A DNA stretch of 64,000 nt, taken from contig JADCER010000019.1 of the NCBI GenBank assembly GCA_020249925.1, forward strand, positions 1 to 64,000. The letters run 5' to 3'. This document shows positions 7,560 to 16,360 of the stretch, in pieces. Source of the stretch: Roseomonas sp. (GTDB lineage Bacteria > Pseudomonadota > Alphaproteobacteria > Acetobacterales > Acetobacteraceae). The notes under the pieces are model-generated. The model had not been told where the DNA came from, made no database searches, and was given only the letters and a program-made list of their open reading frames with translations. How positions within the stretch are numbered: the stretch's first letter is position 1; each line of letters opens with the position of its first letter. A program made the position numbers and the translations under genes.

Positions 7560-10500
7560 TCAGCACTCAGTGGATGGGCGGATTTGGTTGCGGTCCGCCG
7601 TGGGGTTTGGGTGCGGCGGCAGACCGAAGGCGTCGCGCTGGGCATCGCTCAGGCAGCGGGTGAGGCGGGAGCGAGCGAAGGCCAACAACTCCTGGCCGGT
7701 CGGCACGTCGAAGAGGAGCACGAGGCCATTAGAGGAGGTGGTCACCAGTCGACGCCCGTCCGGGCTGAACGCAGCGTAGATGACATTGCCAGTATGCCCT
7801 TCAAGGACGCTGGCGGCAGGCCGTTCGCCGTGCAAATCCCAAAGCCGCGTGGTGCTATCCCCGGACGCGGTGACCAGGCGTCGCCCGTCCGGGCTGAACG
7901 CGGCGTGGAGCACCGGGCCGGTATGCCCTTCGAGGAGTGCGGGGACGGGTCGCTCGCCGGTCAGATCCCAAAGCCGCACGGTGGGCCGCTCGGGGTTATC
8001 GGCGAGCGTGGACGCGGTAACCAGGCGCCGTCCATCCGGGCTGAAGGCTGAGATGTAGGTGTCGCCCCTCAGGCCGACATGCCGTTCGAGGACGGTATCG
8101 ACTGGCCGGTCGCCCGTGAGATCCCACAGCCGTGCAATGCCATCCTCGGATACAGCCACCAAGCGCCGCCCATCTGGGCTAATCACAATATAGCGCACCG
8201 GGCCGATATGCCATGCGAGGATTGTGGCGACCGGCCATTCGCCGGTGAGATCCCACAGTCGTGCAATACCATCCTCGGACACAGTCACCAGACGCCGCCC
8301 GTCCGCGCTGAACGAGGCGTTGAAGTAATCGCCAATATGCCCCTCGAAGATGGTCTTGACTGACCGCTCGCCAGTCAGATCCCACAGCCGCGCGGTGCCA
8401 TCCTCGGACACAGTCACCAGACGCCGCCCGTCCGCGCTGAACGGGGCGTTGAAGTCATCGCCAATATGCCCCTCGAAGATGGTCTCGACTGACCGCTCGC
8501 CAGTCAGATCCCACAGCCGCGCGGTGCCATCCTCAGACGCGGTGACCAGGCGCCGTCCGTCCGGGCTGAACATGGCGAAGTTTACCCAGCTGGTATGCCC
8601 CTTAACAATTGTGGCAACGGGTTGCGCACCGGTCAGATCCCACAGCCGAGCGGTGTGATCGTGGGACGCGGTCACCAAGCGTCGCCCGTTCGGGCTGAAG
8701 GCGGCGTGGACCACCGGGCCGACATGCCCCGCGAGGGCGGTGGCGACGGGCCGGTTGCCGGACAGATCCCACATGCGTACGGTATCATCCTCGGACGCGG
8801 TGACTAGGCGCCGTCCGTCCGGGCTGAACACAATGTAGTTCACCGAGCCAGTATGCCATTCGATAGTTGTGGCGGCTGACCGTTCGCCGGTCATGTTCCA
8901 AAGCCGCGCGGTGCCATCGGCGGACGCGGTGACTAGGCGCCGCCCGTCTGGGCTAAACACGGCACCATAGACCCTGGAGCGATGCCCTTCGAGTACCGCG
9001 ACGGCGCTCGGTTCGCCTGTTAGAGTCCACAGTCGGGCGCGGCCGTCGAAGGACGCTGTCACCAGGAGCCGCCCGTCCGGGCTGAAATCGGCGTCAAGTA
9101 CAAAGCTGTTAAGCGGGAGCGTCTTGGCGATGGGTCGCTCGCCGGTCAGATCCCACAGCCTCGTGGTACCACCGCTGGAGGTCACCAGACGCCGCCCGTC
9201 CGGGCTGAACGGGGCGCGACGGGAGATCACGCCTGCGAGAACGCCGGCGACGCTCGGTTCGCCGGTTAGATCCCACAGCCGCGTGGTGCCATCGGCGGAC
9301 GAAGTCGCCAAGCGCTTTCCTTCCGGACTGAATACGGCACTGTGGACCCGCCTGGCATGCCCTTCGAGAACGGTGGCGACAGGCCGATCGCCGCTCAGTT
9401 CCCACAGCCGTGCGATGTTTTGCGAGGACAAGGTCACCAGGCGCCGCCCGTCCGGGCTGAACGCGGCAAGGCGGACCGCGTCGGAATGCCCGTCGAGGAC
9501 GGTGGCGACGGGCTGCTCGCGGGTCAGGTCCCAGAGCCACGCGGTGCCATCCTCGGACGCGGTCACCAGGCGCCGCCCATCCGGGCTGAACGCAGCGTAC
9601 ACGAAGCCGGAATGCCCATCGAGGACGGTGGGGACTGGCCGCTCGCCGCTGAGGTCCCACAGCCACGCGGTGCCGTCTCGGGACGCGGTCACCACGCGCT
9701 GCCCGTCCGGGCTCAACGCTGCGCGGGTGAAGGAGTCGTTACTCCTCATGAGGACGAAGACTTCCCGGTTCATCAGCGTGCCGCGCAACAGTGCGCTCGC
9801 TGCCTCGGCACTCCAGGGCCGCTCGTCCCGTTCCGGCAGTACGGCCAGCGCCGCCAGCATCCCCGTCATGGCATCGCCGCGGTCGATCGCCTGCTCCGCC
9901 AGGATCGCGGTCGCGCGCGCTTGCTGCAGGAGCGCCGCGTCACGCTGCGCCGCCGTCTCGGCCGTAAGCCGTGCCTCACTATCGGCCCGCGCGCGCTGCT
10001 CCTCGGCAAAGCGGGCGGCGTCTGCGGCTCGCTCATTCGCCGCCTGCGTCAAGCTGCGCTGCGCCTCAGCCTCCCGCTCGCCGGCCGCCTCCGCCTCGGC
10101 GCGGTTGGCCTCGGCGATCTGTGCCTGGCGCTCCGCCTCCTGCGTTTGGCGGTTCGCAACCACCCATTGCCAGCCCGCAAAGCTGGCCATGAACGCAAGC
10201 ACGATCGCGGCCGCCATAGCCCCGCGAAAACGCCACAGGTCCCGCCGCCTTTCTCGATCCAGTTCTGCCACCGACCGCGTCACGAAGTCGCGCAACGCCT
10301 CGGGCAGCGCCGCGCCATGTGCTTTCAGCAGCGCCTGCGCCCCTTCCAGGGCCGTGCCGCGCAGCAGATCAGCCCTGCGCATGCCGCCCGCCTGCCATTC
10401 GCGCTGCGCCTGCTCCACCTTTGGTTTGGCGCGCAGCGACTCCGGTTCCAGGATAGCCTGCGCCCGCTTCCAGTTGCGCAGCAGCGCCTCATGCGCCACC

Positions 10501-12260
10501 CGCACCCAGATTTGGCGGGTGCCATCCGGCGCTTCCCGACCATCCGTCAGCAGCAGCCGGCCTTCCACCATCAGCGCCAGCAGCGCCTCCCGCGCCGGCG
10601 TATCCGCCAGTACCGCCGCTGGCGCCTCCCGCGCCAATACGCGCCCCTCCTCAGTGACGCCACCGACCAGGCCGAGCAGCAGCGCTGGCAGTTCTGCCGC
10701 CGCGGCGGGATCAGCCTTGGCAAAGACGCCCTCAGCTTGCTTGTCTACCACACCGCTCAAGCCACCAAATTCGCGATAGGCACGGAACGTCATGGTGTCG
10801 CTGTCGCGGTCACGCTCCTTAAATAGTCGCGCCAGGGTCATTTGCAGCAGCGGCAGAGCGTCCGCGTTGGGCACGGCGCGACGTAGCTCCACGGCTAGGT
10901 CCTGACCTCCGGCGTCGCGTTCGAAACGCAGGCCGGAGCGCAGCGCAGGCTCACGGATCACCGCCTCCAGCTCAGCGCCCTCCGGCGGTATCAGGTCCTG
11001 TGTGGCGCCGTCGCGCTTCAGCGCCAGAAGCAGCGGCTGTTCCAGCAGGCCGGCGTAGCGATCGTCGCGGAGCGTCGCCAGCACCCAGGCCTCACCGCCG
11101 CGCGCCAGTGCGGCCACCGCCGCGGCGAAGGCGGCGCGCTCCTCAGGCGTGGCAGCGAAGGCTTCCTCAAGCTGGTCCACCAGCAGCAGCAGCTTCAGGC
11201 GCCGCGGTGTCGTCGCCTTTGTTGCTGCGTTGGTCAGCGCGGCCTTCACTGAATTCGCCGCGGCCTCCGCATGGCCGCGCACTGTCGCGCACCAGACAGC
11301 CGGCGTGGGGGTGCCGGTTACCGCCAGTTCCGGTAATGCCGCGAACAATGCGCGCGCCAGCGCCGCCAGCGGGTCCTGGCCCGGCCGGAAGATTGCTTCG
11401 CGCCAGCCATCCACCCCGGGCGCCGCGCCCGCCTTGTTGAGCCGCGGCAATAGCCCGGCCCGCGCCAGTGAGGATTTCCCCGCCCCGCTGGCGCCCAGCA
11501 ACAGCAGGAAGGCACAGCCCCGCTGCGCTGCCGCGCGCAGATCCTGCAGGCAAAGCTCCAGCACCTGGTCGCGGCCGCAGAATACCGGGGCATGCTCAGC
11601 GTCATAGGCGTGGAAGCCGGGATAGGGCGTGCGGTCCTGGCCATCCTGGTCCCGGATGCGCCAGACTACGCCGTCGGCGCCGTGGCCGCGCTCGACCAGC
11701 CAGGCGCGTAGGTGTTTTTCCAGCAGTCTCTCGAATTCATCGGGGTCGGTGAACCTATTAAAGCCCGCCTTGGAGGCGCCGGTCTTGGTCTGCAGCCAGC
11801 GGCGCCTGATCGCCTCCATCAGTCCCAAGTTGCGCGCGAGTTCAGCGGCCTCGGCATGGCTCGGCGCGGTGAGCGGTGGCGCATTCTTCTGGAACAGCGC
11901 GACGTCCGGCAGTCGGTTCTGCCGGAGCAAATCCAGCGCGGTTTCGATTTCGAACACCGTGCCGCTCTCATACGGCTCACCGGTTTCGGGCCTCGGGTAG
12001 CGCACTTCATCCAGCGCCGTGCCGATAAGGTTCCAAAGAATGCCAATCACCAAATGGCAGTTGGCAGTCGCTTCAATTTGCGACTGGAAATCGGTATGGG
12101 CGCCGTAGGTTTTATCCTCCCAGAATTCTGGTTTGAGGCGCAGCCGACCTTCATATTCGCCATTCACACGTTCAATTACTGCCCGCGCCCGCGCCCGCTC
12201 AGCCGGGACATCATTCGGCGAGGAGACAAAGATGCGATATTCAGGCAGATCGATAGGCAA
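7560..12260 (-). CDS. DUF4062 - STAND NTPase - WD40 signalling protein
   Basis: A 1566-residue protein. Residues 1-130 match DUF4062 (YRIFVSSPNDVPAERARA). Residues 215-670 are a STAND-type NTPase with Walker A GASGAGKSS at 256-264, Walker B LLLLVDQLEE at 357-366 and a C-terminal winged-helix region. A membrane segment near 685-705 and a Glu/Ala/Arg coiled coil follow, then 16 WD40 repeats (FSPDGRRLVTASEDGTARLW) to the end. STAND proteins oligomerise when their repeat sensor meets a ligand and activate an effector; DUF4062 is a TIR-like effector region in such proteins. Two neighbouring WD repeats are almost identical in DNA (8287-8544), a sign of recent repeat gain. The ligand is unknown. Confidence 0.88.
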   Translation of the reverse strand: MPIDLPEYRIFVSSPNDVPAERARARAVIERVNGEYEGRLRLKPEFWEDKTYGAHTDFQSQIEATANCHLVIGILWNLIGTALDEVRYPRPETGEPYESGTVFEIETALDLLRQNRLPDVALFQKNAPPLTAPSHAEAAELARNLGLMEAIRRRWLQTKTGASKAGFNRFTDPDEFERLLEKHLRAWLVERGHGADGVVWRIRDQDGQDRTPYPGFHAYDAEHAPVFCGRDQVLELCLQDLRAAAQRGCAFLLLLGASGAGKSSLARAGLLPRLNKAGAAPGVDGWREAIFRPGQDPLAALARALFAALPELAVTGTPTPAVWCATVRGHAEAAANSVKAALTNAATKATTPRRLKLLLLVDQLEEAFAATPEERAAFAAAVAALARGGEAWVLATLRDDRYAGLLEQPLLLALKRDGATQDLIPPEGAELEAVIREPALRSGLRFERDAGGQDLAVELRRAVPNADALPLLQMTLARLFKERDRDSDTMTFRAYREFGGLSGVVDKQAEGVFAKADPAAAAELPALLLGLVGGVTEEGRVLAREAPAAVLADTPAREALLALMVEGRLLLTDGREAPDGTRQIWVRVAHEALLRNWKRAQAILEPESLRAKPKVEQAQREWQAGGMRRADLLRGTALEGAQALLKAHGAALPEALRDFVTRSVAELDRERRRDLWRFRGAMAAAIVLAFMASFAGWQWVVANRQTQEAERQAQIAEANRAEAEAAGEREAEAQRSLTQAANERAADAARFAEEQRARADSEARLTAETAAQRDAALLQQARATAILAEQAIDRGDAMTGMLAALAVLPERDERPWSAEAASALLRGTLMNREVFVLMRSNDSFTRAALSPDGQRVVTASRDGTAWLWDLSGERPVPTVLDGHSGFVYAAFSPDGRRLVTASEDGTAWLWDLTREQPVATVLDGHSDAVRLAAFSPDGRRLVTLSSQNIARLWELSGDRPVATVLEGHARRVHSAVFSPEGKRLATSSADGTTRLWDLTGEPSVAGVLAGVISRRAPFSPDGRRLVTSSGGTTRLWDLTGERPIAKTLPLNSFVLDADFSPDGRLLVTASFDGRARLWTLTGEPSAVAVLEGHRSRVYGAVFSPDGRRLVTASADGTARLWNMTGERSAATTIEWHTGSVNYIVFSPDGRRLVTASEDDTVRMWDLSGNRPVATALAGHVGPVVHAAFSPNGRRLVTASHDHTARLWDLTGAQPVATIVKGHTSWVNFAMFSPDGRRLVTASEDGTARLWDLTGERSVETIFEGHIGDDFNAPFSADGRRLVTVSEDGTARLWDLTGERSVKTIFEGHIGDYFNASFSADGRRLVTVSEDGIARLWDLTGEWPVATILAWHIGPVRYIVISPDGRRLVAVSEDGIARLWDLTGDRPVDTVLERHVGLRGDTYISAFSPDGRRLVTASTLADNPERPTVRLWDLTGERPVPALLEGHTGPVLHAAFSPDGRRLVTASGDSTTRLWDLHGERPAASVLEGHTGNVIYAAFSPDGRRLVTTSSNGLVLLFDVPTGQELLAFARSRLTRCLSDAQRDAFGLPPHPNPTADRNQIRPSTEC

Positions 12261-12342
12261 GAGCGCGGCACCCTAATGCTGCAACGAATTTATTCTTCCT
12301 GAGAAGGCCTGGCCTCGTCAAGCGAGATCGGTCTGGCGGTTC

Positions 12343-12429
12343 GGCAGCCTGCTTGGACTTATGGTGCGTCGTGGACTCGCTTGGTCTCGTGCGCCTATTA
12401 AGTCGCCAAGCAGGCTGCCTATTGGCTGC
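12343..12429. repeat. Long inverted repeat between dynamin and STAND genes
   Basis: Arms 12343-12356 and 12416-12429 are perfect 14-bp complements. ACTTA/TAAGT continues the pairing inward after a 2-nt bulge. It lies 5 bp past the dynamin stop and 82 bp before the STAND start. No T-run follows on the minus strand, so it may be a transcript-stabilising or weak terminator structure. Confidence 0.5.
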
Positions 12430-12433
12430 CCCC

Positions 12434-14032
12434 TCAGGCCTGCTGCAGCAAGGGTAGAAGCCGATCCGCCCACCCTTCCAGTTGCTTTACCCGACGCCTT
12501 GCCGGAGCAGTGCTTTCCGGCCGCGGGGGTTCGGGCGGCAACACCCATCCCAAGAACTTCGCAGTAACATTGTCCTGCTTCTGTGCCATGTCTGCTGCGG
12601 CACGTTCGGCGGCGGCCAAAATTTCCGCGCGTGCGCCATTCTGCGTGTCGGTGACTTGTTTGATTTTTGCAGCGGCGACTGCAGCGGGGCCTGTTACGGC
12701 CACGACAATTCCGCCAAAAAGCAACCCGCCTAGCCCTGCCGCAGCCACACCCCATGGATAGGGGCTTTGCGTGATAGTGATGGTTTGGTGCTGCGGGCTG
12801 CAAAGCTTGGTTACCTTCGCACGCGTCTGCCTATCGCTTGGGGGCAGCCCAAGCTCAAGCAGCACTTCATCGACCCGTTGGAGCAGTGCGGGCCCGGGGT
12901 TGACGCGTTGCAGGGCGCTGTTCAGCTCATTCTGATAAGTATCGTCAAACTTGACGTCTTCCTTGCCGATCTTCGATGCCACCGCTTTCCCCGCAATCTC
13001 CGCATCTTTTTTGAAATCGGCCAGTGCTTTCTTGACCAGTGGACTGAGCCTGTTGCGGAATGCGTCTCGGCGCCCGAGGTTCACGCGATGCAACGTATCA
13101 CGCACGATGCGCGCCTTCAGTTCATTTTGTGCCCTGGTGAGGGCCGGTTCCAGTCGCTGGCTGAAGGCGGTTCGGGCACGTTCTGCGCGTTCCTGACGAC
13201 TATGCCTTACAAGCGCGCAGTGCGGGCCCGAAAGCGTGTCCAGCCAGGCGCGCAGCGGGCCGGCACCGAAGCCGTATCCGCCGCGCCCAGCAGCAGCGCG
13301 TGCGCTGACTGGAAAGAGAGGCGCTTCTTCTGGCTTCAGACCCATGTCTTTGCAGCGCGCTGCAAGGCGACGCTCCAGCACCGGCCATTCCCGTTCCATA
13401 AAGCTTTGCCAAGCCGCTTCGTCATCCATCGGCAGGAATACATTGACAACGAAAGCCAGTGCAGCAGTGCCGCGTCTAGAAATGAAGTCACGCAGAAATT
13501 GGACTTCCGGCTCGGAAAGATGCTGCCTACCGTTGAACACCCAAACCAAAACATCCGCATCCACCGCCAATCGCATCAGCCGATCCGACATGGCGCGGTC
13601 GTCATTATGCCCAGGCGCATCAATCCAGACGGTCTCGGCGGGTATCGGCGCATGTGCGAGAGAGATGTCGATCCTGTCGGGCATTTGATCGATCGGACGC
13701 CGTTCACCATGCTCATCATAGATGGAGCAGAGCGCGGCAAGGGCGGCTGGTTCGCAGGCGACAGCCTTGTCTTGCCCGGCGAGGCGAGCGTGGTCGGCAC
13801 TGCCGGCGCTAAGAAAGGCCGCAGTGCCGGTTTCCGGAAGCGAACCTGTGGGCAGCACGTCGCGTCCAAGCAACATGTTCAGCAGGCTCGATTTTCCGGC
13901 ATTGTAATGACCTCCGAAACAGATCTCGGCTGTCGGTCGGCGAAGTATTGAAAGCGTCCGCGGCAGGCGGGCAGGCGTTTCAATCTCGTCGTATTGCGGC
14001 GGGCTGCTCGCCCAGTACGAATGGTCGGGCAT
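12434..14032 (-). CDS. Dynamin-like GTPase, second of a pair
   Basis: A 532-residue large GTPase. P-loop GHYNAGKSS is at 41-49, a G2-like threonine follows in PETGTAA, and G3 DAPGHND is at 139-145; the usual TKxD motif is not obvious, with VVNVFLP in its place. A hydrophobic, Gly-rich stretch near 440-470 (GVAAAGLGGLLFGGIVVAV) could insert in the membrane. GGAGAA lies just upstream of the chosen start; an extension of 16 codons to 14080 is possible. Bacterial dynamins often come in pairs that remodel membranes, and some protect against phage. It follows the other dynamin by 79 nt, so the two are likely co-transcribed. Confidence 0.82.
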   Translation of the reverse strand: MPDHSYWASSPPQYDEIETPARLPRTLSILRRPTAEICFGGHYNAGKSSLLNMLLGRDVLPTGSLPETGTAAFLSAGSADHARLAGQDKAVACEPAALAALCSIYDEHGERRPIDQMPDRIDISLAHAPIPAETVWIDAPGHNDDRAMSDRLMRLAVDADVLVWVFNGRQHLSEPEVQFLRDFISRRGTAALAFVVNVFLPMDDEAAWQSFMEREWPVLERRLAARCKDMGLKPEEAPLFPVSARAAAGRGGYGFGAGPLRAWLDTLSGPHCALVRHSRQERAERARTAFSQRLEPALTRAQNELKARIVRDTLHRVNLGRRDAFRNRLSPLVKKALADFKKDAEIAGKAVASKIGKEDVKFDDTYQNELNSALQRVNPGPALLQRVDEVLLELGLPPSDRQTRAKVTKLCSPQHQTITITQSPYPWGVAAAGLGGLLFGGIVVAVTGPAAVAAAKIKQVTDTQNGARAEILAAAERAAADMAQKQDNVTAKFLGWVLPPEPPRPESTAPARRRVKQLEGWADRLLPLLQQA

Positions 14033-14111
14033 GGGTGTTCTCCGTTCGGTTGGTTCGCTTGGAAGGGAGGCCGCGCCCAAGCCTCAGGGCATGGACGCGA
14101 CCAGATTGTTC

Positions 14112-16187
14112 TCAGGCAGCTGCCATGGCTGGGACACGCTTGGCCTCAATCTCGAGCGCGGTGAGCATCGCCAGGACCTCTTCGATGCGACGGCGGCCCG
14201 CCTCTGCATTCGCCGCCAAGAGTTCTTTGGCGTCGAGCGTTCCGCGGTTCATGATTCGCAGATTTTCGAGGCTTTTTTCCTGCTCATCAAGGACGGCATC
14301 GAGGCCGGTCATCACTGCTTCCTTGGTTTGGCGCAAGCTGACAGCAATGCTCTGGGTGATCTCCTCAATCGCCTTGCCCTCAAACGCCATGTCGTGGATC
14401 ATGCGGCGTGCGCCCTCCAGCGCCTTTTCGCGAATGCGCTGCTCCAAACGGTAAAGTGCACCAGCAGCGGCACCGCTAAAAAAAGCAGTGACGCCGATAG
14501 CCAGGGCGGCGGGCGCTCCGATAGTAATGCCGAAGGTAGTTGCCGCAACCAGCACAGCCGCCTTGGCCGCAGTCAACGCGATTGCTGCACCCGCCACGCC
14601 GCGGTACCCTGTGACAGCAAAGACCGCCCCGAGCGGGCCCAAAGCCACAACACCAAGCCCAGCTGAGACCAGCCGATCTTGCAAGCTCACAGCCGGCGCG
14701 CCACCCACTGCGTCGGGGTTGACCCGCGCGATCTCCAGGCTCATGGAATTGAGACGTTCAGTGATGCCCGAGTATTCCCGGTCCAGCTCGCGCCGTGCAC
14801 CTTCAAGGCCAGGCATCAGGTCACGCTGCAAGCCGCTCTCCGTAGGAGGGGCACTGCCCCAACGGGTGAGTTGCTCGTTGATGATGGCATTGACGGCCTC
14901 GCGGGCTTCCTTTTGGGCGCGCTGCGTCACCAGCGCAGCCGCCTTGTTCGCGGTACCGGACAAGCTAGGCAATGGCCGCTCCGCAAAGCGGCCGGGCAAA
15001 CTTAGGTCAAGCTCCCGACACATTGCCTGATAGCTGGATCGCGTGTCTGAAACCGCACGGTCAATCATGCGATCCAAGATGTCCTGCACGCGGTCACGCC
15101 GTTCCTTGATTTCGCGCATGTCACTGTCGCATTGATCCAGGACCGCGGTTACGCTGGCGCTATCGGCGCTGGCCACGTTGAATATCTTGGTGAGATCATC
15201 GTCGAGAACACGGCAGATAGCCTTTGCACCGTCAATGGCCGCACGCTGCTTGGATGGATAGGCACTTTCAACGAGAAAGCGACCCAACCGCTGCTCCATC
15301 GCAACGATACCGGATGACGCGACACGTTCGGCATCACCACGAGCATAGCCTTCGAAAGCATCCGCGGCATTGATAAAGGCGATTTCGGGATCCAGCTTCT
15401 CTGCCGCCGGTTCTTTGCGCAACCCAGCAAGGCGCCCATTCAACGCATTGCGAAGGCGCGCAACCTGATCGTCGCGGAACAGGTTCACGACTGGGAAGAC
15501 ATAGCCCGTTTTGTCAAGCACTTCGATCAGCGCGGCCTGTTCATCAAGTCCGGCCATCATGTCGCTGCGGAAGACAAAGAGGCCCGCATCAGTCTCAGAC
15601 AGCGCATCGCGAGTGATTTCCGTGCGTGCCGGATCTTCGCTCAACCCTGGGCTGTCTACCAGTTCCAGACCGCTGCGCAGCAAACCGACAGGTAGGCCGA
15701 TCTCGAAAGACTTGACGGTGGCGAGGCGGCTCCCCGCCTTGATGGTACCGTCGGGAGACGCGGTCTCACTATAGATACGCGCCTGATCGAGGTAGTCATC
15801 AAAGGTCCATGGCTCCACGCGGCCATCGAAGAGGCGCGCGACCACCACGGGTTTGGCCGCGTAGCTGATCTTGGTCAGTACCGCGGTGCAGGGTAGCGTA
15901 TCTACCGGAAGCAGGCCTTTGTTCTTCACAGCGCCAGTGGCCCCGGTGGAACTCAAAAGGGCATTGAGGAAGGTGGACTTGCCCACCTTGAAGCGGCCTA
16001 CCACCATCAAACGAAAATTCTCGGCGGTAAGCCGGGCGCGGAGCGCCTGGCTACTGCGGGTGATATGCCCCAGCGAGAATTCCGAAGACACCTCCTGCAG
16101 GGGCTTCGTGGCTTCTTCAAAGCGCCTCTCGAATTTGGTTCGAGCCGCCTTGATGATGTCATTGAGGCTGGTATCGTGCGAGTCCAT
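14112..16187 (-). CDS. Dynamin-like GTPase, first of a pair
   Basis: A 691-residue GTPase with P-loop GRFKVGKST at 64-72, G2 threonine in DTLPCTAVLT near 101, G3 DSPGL at 178-182 and VVNLFRDDQ as a possible G4. Long helical regions follow. Residues about 510-580 form a strongly hydrophobic double segment (AIALTAAKAAVLVAATTFG, AALAIGVTAFFSGAAAGAL), as in membrane-inserting paddle regions of bacterial dynamins. The start at 16187 is chosen because AGGAG stands 7 nt before it; the ATG at 16193 is too close to that site. It heads the operon and faces the CRP-type regulator across a 173-nt gap containing a CRP-like palindrome. Confidence 0.85.
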   Translation of the reverse strand: MDSHDTSLNDIIKAARTKFERRFEEATKPLQEVSSEFSLGHITRSSQALRARLTAENFRLMVVGRFKVGKSTFLNALLSSTGATGAVKNKGLLPVDTLPCTAVLTKISYAAKPVVVARLFDGRVEPWTFDDYLDQARIYSETASPDGTIKAGSRLATVKSFEIGLPVGLLRSGLELVDSPGLSEDPARTEITRDALSETDAGLFVFRSDMMAGLDEQAALIEVLDKTGYVFPVVNLFRDDQVARLRNALNGRLAGLRKEPAAEKLDPEIAFINAADAFEGYARGDAERVASSGIVAMEQRLGRFLVESAYPSKQRAAIDGAKAICRVLDDDLTKIFNVASADSASVTAVLDQCDSDMREIKERRDRVQDILDRMIDRAVSDTRSSYQAMCRELDLSLPGRFAERPLPSLSGTANKAAALVTQRAQKEAREAVNAIINEQLTRWGSAPPTESGLQRDLMPGLEGARRELDREYSGITERLNSMSLEIARVNPDAVGGAPAVSLQDRLVSAGLGVVALGPLGAVFAVTGYRGVAGAAIALTAAKAAVLVAATTFGITIGAPAALAIGVTAFFSGAAAGALYRLEQRIREKALEGARRMIHDMAFEGKAIEEITQSIAVSLRQTKEAVMTGLDAVLDEQEKSLENLRIMNRGTLDAKELLAANAEAGRRRIEEVLAMLTALEIEAKRVPAMAAA

Positions 16188-16258
16188 GTGCATTCTCCTG
16201 TGTCTGGCGTCACGCCGTTCGTGAGCGAGAGGAAAAAAGCACTGCTGGAGTTTTGCGC

Positions 16259-16274
16259 TGTGTGATTTATCACA
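16259..16274. promoter_or_regulatory. CRP-type operator 1 (regulator/dynamin divergent promoter)
   Basis: TGTGTGATTTATCACA fits TGTG-N8-CACA, the geometry of CRP sites. Its centre is 94.5 nt before the regulator start at 16361 and 79.5 nt before the dynamin start at 16187. Autoregulation and control of the dynamin operon are inferred. Confidence 0.6.
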
Positions 16275-16360
16275 TCGGGGCCGGGGGGGCGGCCTTGCGC
16301 TGCCCCGCGTTGATGGACACCCTAGCGTCGCCGCATGGTTAGACGGGCCTGGAGGAAAAG

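Noticed and set aside
9124-10779. A 551-codon plus-strand frame opposite the STAND gene
   Set aside because: It is the mirror of the WD40 and NTPase coding sequence, Ser/Arg/Ala-rich with no domain; an antisense shadow.
12343-12429. Integron attC-like site
   Set aside because: No conserved core and inverse-core triplets or nearby integron integrase.
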